DNA of 64,000 nt from Cordylochernes scorpioides (Eukaryota > Arthropoda > Arachnida > Pseudoscorpiones > Chernetidae): assembly GCA_030710605.1 (NCBI GenBank), contig CP092863.1, positions 55,456,507 to 55,520,506 of the forward strand, given 5' to 3'. Below, piece by piece: positions 12,866 through 23,679 of the stretch. The notes beneath the pieces are model-generated. The model ran no database searches, was not told where the DNA came from, and saw only the letters and a list, made by a program, of their open reading frames with translations. The stretch's first letter is position 1. The number at the start of each line of letters is the position of its first letter. Made by a program: the position numbers and the translations under genes.

Positions 12866-15800
12866 AGCCTGGAGGGAGGGAGGCTAAATCCTTCCTTCAG
12901 ATTATTGTGACATTCCTTCTTATTTATTTAGTTTTGAAATCTTTTAGCGTTGAAACTTTGTTGAGTTCTGTAAATAATCCATCCTTCTTACTCAATGTTT
13001 GTTGTTACTCTCTAGATTTTGTAATGGTGTCTTATGCCTGCGTCAACAATTAATATATTTTTTTAATACCAATTGTTATTTTAAAAAACAAAAGTAATAT
13101 TAAAAGAGATTAATATACTTAAAATGTTGTTATTAATAGTTAAATATCTATAACGAAAAGCAAAATATGCACATATATATTTTAATTTCAGAAAAAAAAT
13201 TTTATTCAAAAACTTAATTTTGAGCTGCGCGCATGGAAGGTTGAAGTTCCTGTAGTAATCTGCTGTGATATTCACCTGTTATATATATATCATACAACTG
13301 TTGTAGGAATTCATATCACAAACATTTTGGTGCTTAAATCCATATATTTTAAAATTTGTAAATATTTTTATTGTACCAATCTGCCAAATTATTAGTTTTA
13401 AGTATCATTCTATTCGTTGATTTACTTATTTTTCATAAAAAAATAAATTATTGTATTTTTAATGTTAACTATTTTAAAATATTTATTAACTATTTTCATA
13501 TATATTTGTATCACAGGGTATATTTGATCTATATTTATAATAATTTTTATATAAAAATATAAAAATAACTTTAAAAATTAAATTGTTATCAGAATGTTAT
13601 ATTATTTATTATTTTATTTTAAAAATTTTATGTGTGAAAATTTTTAAACATTAACTTACTTAGGAGTAATTACTTAAATTTTCAAAATTTCACACACACT
13701 ATTTTTAAAAAATGAAATAAAATTTACTCATATAACATTAAATGTATATAGTACACCCTTGTATATATTGTGATTATGAAAATATAGTATTTATAGAAAA
13801 CTCTTATATTTAATGTACATAAAATTTTGTATTAAAGTTTGCCATATTGGTGAAATAAAATATAAAAAAATATATATTTTTTAATATTCAATCAACTAAC
13901 CCCACACACAAAAACTTACAACAAAACTTTATTGATAAAATAAGAATATTTTTAAATAGTAAAAATGGTTAGCAAAAATTGAGTTGAATTTTATTAAATT
14001 TAAAAATATTAAAGCGCCTTTTTAAGTCGACTGTTAGTACTAAAACTGTTGATCTCTAATTATACCATTTAAAGTATATAAAATCGATTAAAAATTATAT
14101 CATATATTCCGAGTTATAATCGGCAAAATATTTGAATTTTAATACCAGCGATACATCTCTCTTTCTCTCAAGAGAGAGACTGTTTTAATTTAAGCCTATT
14201 TGTTAAGAAAATTTCTACTATAAATGTATATATATTATATTTAATTGCGGATTATCGTATTTGATGTGACGCCGCTATAGCTAGAATATACCTTAAAAGG
14301 AGGTTTCAGATTTTTAAAACGTAGTCACTAACCTGTTGTAGTCTGCAGCAGGTATTTTTATTATGCTAGAATAAACATGATATCAACAATTTTAATATAT
14401 AAATTAGATACTGGTAAATGGTGAGGTTTCAAGCTTAGCAATAAATCTCTACAAGAATTCTGTGCGAGACTTGGCTTCAACAATATTGTTTCCTCACTTC
14501 CAGTATTCTATCACAATTATCGAGTCCCGCTCCCCATCTCTCTCAAGTCTTAAGAGAAATGGGATACTTCACACAATAATAATAAGTTCGATATATGACT
14601 TAGCGGATTTAGAATCTTTTACGAGAGATTTTGCCAAGTTTAAAATATAATTTAATATGAAATCGAATCAGAAAATAGATCTATCGTTATTAAGTACCGA
14701 ATTGAATTTATAACAGTACTTAATAGTCCGAATAGTTTTATATTCTTATTTTTCAAATTGATCGTATTTATTGCCAATATTCTGCATTCCATTTGCTTAT
14801 CTTTATTTGTAAGAAGGATTGTGTGTATTGTATTAAAGGAAGTGCTGAACTTCGCCACTAGACCGAGCTGGCTGGTGTACGTACCAAGTACATAGCTGAT
14901 ATTTACATACATTCCGAGTTCATATGAAGCTTTCGTCCCAGAATTAGAATTATTCGCTATTTTTCTATTTAATATTAAATTGAAAATAACTATCGAGAAT
15001 TCCCGAGATAACAATGGCGAATTCTCGAAGAAATTTTGCCAGTTCATTGGTTTTTTTCAAACCAATTCATTTTTGAAAATGGTTAAACGAATATTTTATA
15101 TATAGAGTGATGATATATTTTCACATTATCTCGTAGTACGCTAACTTTCCTATTTTGTGTTCATAGAAAACAAACGTGAGTGAAATGTGAAATTCCAACT
15201 CATTATCATCGCTAATAATTTTACTTTTTTTAAGACAGTTTTCTACACTCACGTTAAACGGAAGATAAACATATTGGAAGGGCCATCAGTGTCCCTAGTG
15301 TCTAACATACTGGTTGTGTTGGCTCTCTAATTATAGTCTGTTAGTTACTCACTATTATTGCTTTCTTATATATACATTGGGTGAAAATTGTTTAAATACA
15401 ATAAAAATCCTTATATATATAGCTTTGTCACAGCTTGAAGGCCTTGTGTACGGTGTAGTCACATTTTCCAGTTATAGGCTAGGACAGAAAAGGTGATACA
15501 TTTTTTTAAATGTGACTTTTTATCCTTTATTATTGAAAATTAATGCACACAATATAAAGTACACCGGAATAAATATAAAATGATAAATGCTATTAAAAAT
15601 AATATCAAACAAATGAAGTATGTCCGTTTTCAGTTTCACATGAATGAGGAAAATTTGCCATAACTTTGTCAAGTTTACCTGAACCTTTTTCAAGAGCTCA
15701 TAAATGATAGTCTTCTTTAGCTGTAGGATGGTTTAAATAAGATTAATGTATAGGTAATGTTCTCTCTTCCATTTAGTCACCAATCTTGAAGATAGTTTTC

Positions 15801-16470
15801 TTTCTGCGCCTCTTATATTCTGTGTGTCAACAGGCGCGATGGAGGAATTATTTTACAAATAACTTTATTTTCTCTCTCATCTCTATATTGGGTTGTAATT
15901 TTTTCTATTCTGAATCTTCCAAACTTTCATTATTATATTCTGAAGCAAATACATTTTTAAAGTTAAAAATGATTTATTTAACAAAAACCAACCTTGCGGG
16001 GACCCGCTGTTTCAAGGAAAACTATTTTGATAATGATTACTTATCGGGATAGTTTACCTTGAATATGGCTACATCGGGTCACAGAAATGTTTGTATAAAG
16101 TTTTTTTTTAAATTGAAGTAAATCATTTAAACCTCAATTATATATTCAAGTTGCAAAATGTAGATTTCCGAACAAATTTGTAATTATTTTTCATAAAGGA
16201 GGGCCCACCCTGTTTACAAGGGTAATTTAGAAACTATCAAAAGTGTGCGTATATGGCGGCAAATCATTACTAAAGGAAACAACTGTTATCTGACGTCCTA
16301 CTCTGACGGCAGGTCTGCGGGTCGACGCTCGGGCGTGGGCGGCTCATTGCGGACTTCCCGCAAAACTAGAACACCAGAACCTTGGTATATACATTTTGAA
16401 TGGGTAGTTAAATATATGTAACTTGTATTTCAAAGATAATATTTCCCATCAGTAAACCGTTCATTTAGTA
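12866..16470. other. 3' UTR, then AT-rich intergenic DNA
   Basis: Begins with the TMEM205-like 3' UTR (end not determined). From about 13050 to 16200 the DNA is strongly AT-rich with homopolymer runs. Open frames are short, low complexity and unconvincing. No gene is called. Confidence 0.5.
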
Positions 16471-16473
16471 TAT

Positions 16474-17060
16474 GTAATAAGTTGAGGTCTGGTAGCCTCT
16501 TGTAGAATCCTGTCGACTTAGATGTGATGAGGAGTTGCTGTCGACTTATCTGTGATGAGATCCTGTCGACTCTCTGTAATAAGTTGAGGTCTGGTAGCCT
16601 CTTGTAGAATCCTGTCGACTCTCGCTATAAGCTGTGGTAACCGGTGGTCAAACCTGTAGTAGCCGAGAGGGACAGTCAGGGCGTGGAGAGTTTTCCAGTA
16701 CCTCTCTGCACTTTGGAAGACCTTTAACAGTCTTCACAGAGTACAGGCAGTCGTGGTCGAGGCAGAGTGGAAAGTTTGGGAATGTCCACACACACAAAAC
16801 GAAGAGACACAGCTGTAGTAGGAAAGTTCCATGAACAGATAGGAGTTGAGCTAAGCAAGATGGAGATAAGAGTTTCTTACTGTTTTACATGGTCGATGAG
16901 GTGGACCTGGCTACAAGCGACAAAGGCTTGCGCCGACGGTGAAGAGACTAACTAACTATTGTCGGCTAAAACCGAGGTGTTTATATACCATTCCCGAGGA
17001 GGGGGGGAGACATCTGCGAATTTGAACTTTGAACGTCTGGGGCATTCTGCACCCTTTGGA
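16474..17060. repeat. Unclassified repeat region with a 46-bp direct duplication
   Basis: A block beginning 'gtaataagttgaggtctgg' occurs at 16474-16519 and again at 16576-16621, both running into 'aatcctgtcgact'. The spacer repeats a 'tgtcgactta..tgtgatgag' motif. The following 450 bp is GC-richer than its surroundings and looks like transposon DNA, but no protein motif was recognised. Confidence 0.5.
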
Positions 17061-17689
17061 CCAGATGGCAACGGGCTGCCGAATTCCTTTTCAGGGTTGT
17101 CTCGAATTTAGACGTTTTTGATGCTCAATCTTGCTTTAACTTAGCTCCTCATCTATTACATAGTTTTATTTATTCATCCTTAGTTTGTACAAAGTACATT
17201 ACATATGGTGATGCAATGACACAGATTAATCATGCATATAATTATTTATAGATGTGTTTCTATATACAACATGACAATCTTGTTATAAGTAATTATACAA
17301 TATAGGGTTGTTGGTTTAAATTACCATATATACACACTATTTCACCGAATATGTCACAGTATCTATCGGCTGCCGGACTTGGAGCTTCGCGGTGGGCCGC
17401 GGTAGTGAGATACGAGATCTACGTTTCCTTCGTAGACTGCGAAATGCATGGAGATCCTGTGACAACCTTCATGTGGACACTACAACGGTAGCAGAACTGT
17501 AATGTAGATATCTACTCTACATAGTATTCATTTAATTATCATAAATTCCTTATCATTTTGTATATTTATCATTAAATAATTGTACAACTTAACAAATTTA
17601 AATATAATTATGTTAATTGTCATATTGTCTCTCTCGGTGTCCATCCCTCGGTGGACGTCACCAATCAACACATATTTAACAATTATTTA

Positions 17690-17905
17690 ATCCATATATA
17701 AATACACTAAAAGTTTTTAGGAAAGTTTTAAGCAATCTCCTCCAGAGATACTGAACTATATATAGCGCTCTATATACCAAAATTTTGTTTTTTTACTTGA
17801 TGTGTTACACTTATTTTTAGACTTCAAATATCAATAGTTATATTTATATTTTAATATATTACATTTTCCAATCGTATATTTTTTGCTCTCAAATTTTACT
17901 TTATT
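17690..17905 (+). repeat. Interspersed repeat family R, copy 1
   Basis: Shares an ordered series of blocks with 18288-18512 and 32108-32245: 'atccata', 'aatacacta', 'caatctcctcca' and 'gatactgaactata', then 'tatataccaaa', 'tttttacttgatgt' and 'acacttatttttag'. All three copies have the same orientation. There is no coding potential. Copies 1 and 2 extend about 80 bp further than copy 3. Confidence 0.8.
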
Positions 17906-18103
17906 TATCATTACCAAATTGCTTTGTTTTCAAAAACGTGCGTATTATTGAATTTTATTAATTTTTAATGGAAGATATTTCATGTTTCTAATTTATTTTT
18001 TAATTCCTTTTATTATTATTATATGTATAGGTTCTTACATATTCCATATTTAATTTTTCACAAGCAAATATCTGCAAAGAGTAAATAAAATTTCAATATA
18101 TCT

Positions 18104-18211
18104 ATTATAAAAATAAAAATACAACCTTTCGCATTGAGTTTCTTTTATTATGATAAAGATATCATAATAAAAGAAACTCAATGCGAAAGGTTGTATTTTT
18201 ATTTTTATAAT
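18104..18211. repeat. Perfect palindrome (52-nt arms, 4-nt loop)
   Basis: Arms 18104-18155 and 18160-18211 are exact reverse complements (52/52), with loop AAGA. The arm contains 'acctttcgcattgagtttct', with AT-rich outer ends. It lies between copies 1 and 2 of repeat family R. Confidence 0.97.
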
Positions 18212-18287
18212 TTGTAGCGCATTTATTTCGTTTACTTCAACATATCTATTATATTTCAGTACTCTAATTCCAATATCATCACACATA

Positions 18288-18512
18288 TCCATATAAATAA
18301 TACACTAACAGAGTTTTTAGTTGGAAAGTTTTAATCAATCTCCTCCAAAGATACCGAACTATACCCAGCGATCTACATACCAAATTATTTTCGTTATTTT
18401 TTATTTGATGTATCACACTTATTTTTATTCTCCAAATATTAGTAGATATATTTATTTTTAATTTATTCAATTTTCCAATCTTAGATTTTTTCTTCCAATT
18501 TTGACTTTGGGT
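18288..18512 (+). repeat. Interspersed repeat family R, copy 2
   Basis: Same block order as the copy at 17690, with 'aatacactaacagagttttt', 'caatctcctccaaagatacc', 'gaactatacccagcgatcta' and 'cacacttatttttattctcc'. It is the best-preserved copy and starts about 77 bp after the 18104-18211 palindrome. Confidence 0.8.
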
Positions 18513-18689
18513 ATCTAATTTGAATGCCCAGGATTCATCTGTGTGCGTATCTGCCTGAATGTATATACTTCGCTTAGAAAGAATTTTTATTCAACCTTCT
18601 TGAAATTCTGCTTCTAAAAAAATAAGAATATACCTATTGCAATTTTTAAGTCACTATCTATACTCTTAATGTGTCTCACAGGCCCCTCT

Positions 18690-18725
18690 GGCAAACCCGG
18701 GGCGTTTCCCGGGCCACTCGGCTAG
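18690..18725 (+). mobile_element. Helitron-like 3' end
   Basis: Reads 'acccggggcgtttcccggg', a 6-bp GC stem with a 6-nt loop, then 'ccactcggCTAG' followed by T. A GC hairpin a few bases before CTAG|T is the hallmark of a Helitron 3' terminus. The matching 5' TC end was not located with certainty; a start near 18538 is possible. Confidence 0.5.
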
Positions 18726-20430
18726 TTTATTTATATATTTAACTTTTAATTAAACGTATATAACGATGAAATGAAGTATTTTTCAATCTCAATTTTTCCC
18801 TGAGACCATCGTCCTATTGGGATCGGCGACGCCCATTACCCGCCTCACCAGTCGGTACACGGCTGCTCGGTGGACCCCCACCGTTATTGTGCCTCGCTTT
18901 ATCCCCTGGGCCAACCTGCGTGCCTCTTGGTGCACAATGCAGATATCGCGCTAAGGCGCTACACGTCTTACCCATCCTGACTATTTGCCTCAAGGCGTTC
19001 ACCTGTGCCGCCTGTGAGTCCAACGACGGATCGCTAACCCACAGATGCCGAGCCGTGCGACACCTGAAGGTGTTCATTTCCTGTGACTTGCACTCGGATC
19101 TGTAGGCCTGTCTGTTCAACTTCGGCCTCCATCCTGAGGCAATGGAAACCTCAAATGTGGCGAGAGCTACCATCAACAAATACCATCTTGGTCTTGAGTT
19201 GGGAAATGTCAGACACCAATCTACCTGTCTCGGTGCGAAAAAACTCTTGCGGTCCATCGTTTGTGGATTTTTCTCGCGGTGAGAGATGTCAATGAAGAAA
19301 GAATATATATTCATTAATTCTATATATACTTATTTTAGTTATAGGTTTAAAATTATTTAATATTATTTATTTTTAGTCATTTTTTCTCAATTTATTCATT
19401 CTTATAATACCTTACAGGGACGATGTAATAAAGTAGTTTCGAGTTCGATCTTTCTCTAGGCCGTGCGAGCTCCGCTAGTATTCAACCTGATGATGGAATT
19501 TATGGCAGTCAGCAATCGATATCATATATTGGCAGGAAATCACAAACAATAACTCCACGAGGATAGCATTCGCAAATGGAATTCGCAAGTTAACTTCTGA
19601 AATAAATTAAGCAAAGCATTTTTTGAATTTGGAAACAAATGCGGGACATGAAAATTTGTACTTTGGAAAAGCGCAAAGGGTGTCAAGTACATGGGTGAAA
19701 CGATGCCAGCATAATCTCATACGGCGTCAATTGAGACAAGTACCACCGCCAAGGACATCGGCGTGCCAGCTGCCCCTGGAGGAACATGGAGGAACGCTCC
19801 ACTCAACAGACCATCTCCTAGCTTGATATCTCTCTCCTCCATCCAGATATCGCCCTCGTTGGGACCTGTCGCAACTGCGCCAGCTACAGTTATCTATAAT
19901 AAGCCAGAAAAGGCCGCTTCCGAAGAGGATCCTATTCCCGCGAAAATTTCCTTCTGCCAGCTCAACCGACGGTGCCGAAGCTCCATCAGCGGCGACAGAA
20001 GAGTCTATATCAAGTATATTGAGCCTGCCAAAAACCACAGCCTCTATCTTGACCCTTACTCTTGGATCACACAGGTGAAGGAGAGAATGATGATCATTAA
20101 GAGAGATGAGGCATTTTTAGCGAAGCGTCGCTGGCGGTCGACTGCATTCCTTCTGGAGATCAATGGAGTAAATCAAGTAAATTGAAGCAGGACCTGGTTG
20201 AAAACATGAAGTTTCTCTACATTTCCCGCTCTGAAGACGAACACTACGTCGCCAGAGAAACCCGTTCCTGTGCTCTAGGCAGAGACCGTAGACGCCGAAC
20301 TACCCTTCGCTGCCTGAGCTTGGGCGCGCTTTGCGCTTCCGACGACATCGCACAGGACCGACGACTGCCTTCATCGCCCAGGGAAACCCCGTCGAGAATG
20401 AAAGCCTAAAGTGCTCAGTCTTCAATTCCT
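18726..20430. other. Unassigned GC-richer region, probably transposon remnants
   Basis: Contains a 166-codon open frame on the minus strand (18814-19314) and several overlapping frames on both strands at 19620-20410. The composition is well above the local AT background and continues into the LINE reverse transcriptase remnant downstream. This makes a decayed LINE 5' part or ORF1 plausible. I recognised no domain, so no gene is called. Confidence 0.35.
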
Positions 20431-20439
20431 TCAGTAATT

Positions 20440-21660
20440 TTGACAGCTTTTCCTGCAGTATAACTCTGGAGAATAGTGAACCGCTTCATCGAGCAGATAT
20501 CTTCTTGAGGAAGGGGGGAGCTGTCATCAGCTGTCTGACTCGAAGGAAAGCGACTGGCTGGGAAAGCGTGTCCTGCGAGCTTTTCAAGGTCTTCGAGGAC
20601 TTCTTCGCGAGCCATCCTTCGAGTCCTCGTCGAATCCATGTTTCGCGGGGCTCTGACGGAATTCTCGAGAAGAAATATAATCTGCCTTAACACAAAGCAA
20701 TAACGCGCCATCTATACATATAAAATAAAAGGATTTAAAAGCGCGAATGTTTCTTTTATACATAAAACGAAGACAGTAGAAGTTCGTTTTATGTATAAAA
20801 GAAACATTCGCGCTTTTAAATCCTTTTATTTTATAATCTGCCTTGTCCCCAAAGCGAAAGCTGATCCGGGCCTAAGCGGTTACCGGCCTATATCTTTAAC
20901 GATGGCGGGCTACAGAATCGTCAGCGTAATTCTTCTGGGTCGTCTACGTCGCCACTTGCCAGCCATCGTTCCGGAATGCCAGACGTACGACGTTCCGGGA
21001 AGATGTCCCTTTTGGAACATCGCGTACGTGTCTGAAGAGGTTGCCCTGGCCTTCAAATAAAAGTCGTCTCTGGCAGTCATCTTCCCCGACCTACAGACCG
21101 CCTTTGACAACGTGGATCAAGAGTTACTGGCCTCCCGGCTGCGCCCCATCAGCTTGTCCTGCCTTTCGTGTAAAGGCTCCACCAGCTCAACACGGAGGTC
21201 GATACAACCATCAACTTCGATTGGAAACTTAATCAGGACATGAAACATCAGTCCAGGAAATTCTTCAGCTGGTAGTCCTGGAAGAGGCGATCTTCAGATG
21301 GTCCTTTATATCCGTGGCTTCTCCATGTCGGGCGAACGAGAGCGGCCAGCTCTCTGGTACCGGCGGCGGTGCTCCATCATCTTCACGGCTACCTGCTCGA
21401 CGACGCCACTATCGCCAAATTGCAGCCCAGGCTGGTTCGTCTGAGGGTCTTGCCATCGCGCCGACTGGCTCGCGGTCTACTGGCACGACATAGGGCTGTT
21501 GTATATCAAGACCCAACTCCAGCTCGCCTGCTTCAAGGGTGTTCGGGCTGCATGCAGAGTTGGAGAAAATAACGCCTACTTATGGCTGACGGAGTCTGGA
21601 GCCTGAATGCTCTCTTGTTCTCCTGTTCCTGGCTGTTGCCCCGTAGCTGTCGGCTGCAGG
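20440..21660 (+). pseudogene. Tx1/L1-like LINE reverse transcriptase remnant
   Basis: Pieces of one reverse transcriptase appear in order across three frames. The N-terminal 'finger' region is around 20540-20630 (KATGWESVSCELFKVFEDFF). Then come IICLVPKAKADPG and GYRPISL near 20837-20900, TYDVPGR near 20983-21003 and AVIFPDLQTAFDNVD near 21073-21117. The YxVPGR motif is typical of the Tx1 branch of L1-like LINEs. Many stops and frameshifts are present. The frame is broken at 20689 by a palindromic insertion with its own target-site duplication. The region 21120-21660 is decayed further and only loosely assigned. Confidence 0.7.
20689..20831. mobile_element. Palindromic insertion with 13-bp target-site duplication
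   Basis: The 13-mer TATAATCTGCCTT occurs at 20676-20688 and again at 20832-20844. Removing one copy plus the insert rejoins the LINE reading 'IICLVPK', so this is a real insertion into the LINE. The insert begins 'aacacaaagcaataacgcgc' and then forms a perfect hairpin: arms 20719-20771 and 20783-20835 (53 nt), 11-nt loop. The last four bases of the right arm are also part of the duplicated target. A diverged unfolded relative is at 54814-54890. Confidence 0.92.
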
Positions 21661-21889
21661 ATATATGTGAGCAGGCCTCCTAGATGATGAGCCTGAAACA
21701 CCGGATGACGGTCACTTCCATTCTATTGAACCTGCTCCTCGTCGGTGCCTGTAGGTTTCTGGCAACGCCATCGCTTCGGGCTCCCTCAAGGTGGAGAGGA
21801 ATATGTGTTCGCGACCTGGTGGGCCCTGCTACGCCTCTCATCACCAGGCTAAAAAGAAGCACCCTTGATGATGCAGTTGCTGATGGTTT

Positions 21890-22085
21890 AGCAACTTAAA
21901 CCCACTGTTAAAGGGATAGAAATCCTTCCAGACGCCTTGTCTGGGAGTTGGTTTTTCCAAGTACCATATCCGAACACCAGTTTGGATACCGTTCTTTGGG
22001 TAATTGAGTAAACTATCGGCGAAGGGCATCCTTTACATGCCGGCTTATGAACGGAAAGGTCTGGGTGGCCATTTTCTTCTAGAAT
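21890..22085 (+). repeat. R1/LOA-type LINE 3' tail fragment
   Basis: Matches, in order and orientation, the 3' untranslated end of the LINE at 46820-49425 (which is on the other strand). Shared blocks are 'agaaatccttccagac', 'ttgtctggga', 'gccggctt', 'gaaaggtctgggtggccat' and a terminal 'cttctag'. Only the last 195 bp or so is present, as expected for 5'-truncated reverse transcription. Its upstream neighbour is the unrelated Tx1-like remnant. Confidence 0.8.
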
Positions 22086-22389
22086 GTTAAAAGTAGTAAG
22101 GAAAGGCCTCGCTGGGAGGCGATGTCTAGTGTGCGCCACAGAGTGCCTCCCACGATCACCAGAGAGAGATAAAAGGTCAGCAGGCAAGAATAGCGAGTCA
22201 TAGCATCAGGGATTAGAGGAGGAGTAAGGAACCATTAGCGATTAGGGCAGCAAGAAGAATAACCAGGCATTGGAGCAGCGAAGGAATCAGCAGGGAGAGA
22301 AGAAACAATGAGGAAGCATCAAGTATCATGACAGCAGGAGAGAACATCGCGGTTGGGCAGAGGGAAAAATCGGATTAGAGCTGGCGTAA

Positions 22390-22846
22390 GAAAGCATCGG
22401 GTAGCGGAGCAGAAGAAGGAAGCATCGGGTAGCGGAGTAGAGAAGGAAGCATCAGGTAGCGGAGCAGAAGAAGGAAGCATCGGGTAGCGGAGCAGAAGAA
22501 GGAAACATCGGGTAGCGGAACAGAAGAAGGAAGCATCGAGTAGCGGAGCAGAAGAAGGAAAAATCGGGTAGCGGAGCAGAAGAAGGAAGCATCGGGTAGC
22601 GGAGCAGAAGAAGGAAGCATCGGGTAGCGGAGAGTAAGAAGGAGACATCAGATAGAGGAGAAGAAGAAGGAAGCATCGGGTAGCGGAGCAGAAGAAGGAA
22701 GCATCGGGTAGCGGAGCAGAAGAAGGAGAGATCAGATAGAGGAGAAGAAGGAGGAACATCGGGTAGCGGAGAGTAAGAAGGAAGCATCGGGTAGCGGAGC
22801 AGAAGAAGGAAGCATCGGGTAGCGGAGCAGAAGAAGGAGAGGTCAG
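22390..22846. repeat. 28-bp minisatellite, about 16 units
   Basis: Consensus unit 'gaagcatcgggtagcggagc' plus 'agaagaag'. Units vary by small indels such as 'agagtaagaag' or 'gagatcagatagaggagaag'. A looser purine-rich lead-in runs from about 22200. Because 28 is not a multiple of three and the unit lacks stops on the minus strand, long overlapping open frames appear there in several frames. These are a by-product of the repeat, not genes. Confidence 0.95.
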
Positions 22847-23677
22847 ATAGTAGACGACTAATAAGACCTATGTTTTTTGTACTTTTTGACACGGCGATAG
22901 CTTATAAATAACCGGGGGAAATATTGGAAGGCCACCAAGTGCCTTTCTCAACGTTATATCCCTTTATGACACTTTTGAAATCAACCAAAAGGAAAACAGA
23001 ATATTTTGATGTAATTGTGTTTAGTTTTTTTTTTAAAGTCGCCTCTTCCGTCAACATAGACGCTAAAACTGAGCGCCATCATGAAGTCCGCGATTACGAA
23101 GATCATTATCCCGACACCATGGTCTCCAGGCGGAGGCTTCTCAGTTTGCCAAAGCTGGTGCTGTGGCTTTGACACCGAACTGAATCCGCTAGCTTGCAGA
23201 AACGGTTAAAATATGGCGCTTAGTTTTAACCTCCATTTTGAAGGAAGAGGCGGTCTTAATTTTTATAGAATCCCAAGGTCATCACCTTGCTTGAAATTTG
23301 ATTACTTTTTCCTTTTTTCCTTGAATAGAGTGTTGTGTTTATATTCTGATTGGTTGCAGTGCGGCTGTTTTATGGTTAGGATTCACAGACCCTCCCTAAA
23401 CCTATCAATAATTCATTAACAGGTTCTGAGAAGGTTTCTGTGAATGAATGATCAATTCGGAGTACATATTAGTGTTTAATCAGCACATTTGAAATAAGGT
23501 GCATAAGTATGGATCTCTATATATAAATAATCTTCAAAATATTTTTTATGGTTTGATTTTTACCTCTTTGATATAATTTAGTTTAGAAAAACTTTACAGA
23601 CTCTGAGCATACAGCTCAGATATTTCATCCTCAGCAGGGCGCTACTCAGTTTAAACAATAAAATTGATAAATCTATT
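22847..23677. other. Non-coding stretch between minisatellite and Tc1 element
   Basis: The inverted pair 'aatatggcgcttagttttaa' (23211-23230) and 'gctaaaactgagcgccat' (around 23062-23079) suggests a decayed repeat, possibly related to the R families. Nothing coding was recognised. Confidence 0.35.
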
Positions 23678-23679
23678 TA

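Noticed and set aside
18814..19314. 166-codon minus-strand open frame
   Set aside because: No recognisable domain, and overlapped by open frames on the other strand. It is likely part of transposon debris, kept only as an unassigned region.
22319..22892. 146-codon repeat-protein frames on the minus strand
   Set aside because: They are produced by the 28-bp minisatellite, which lacks stops in any minus frame. No initiator context or flanking coding sequence.
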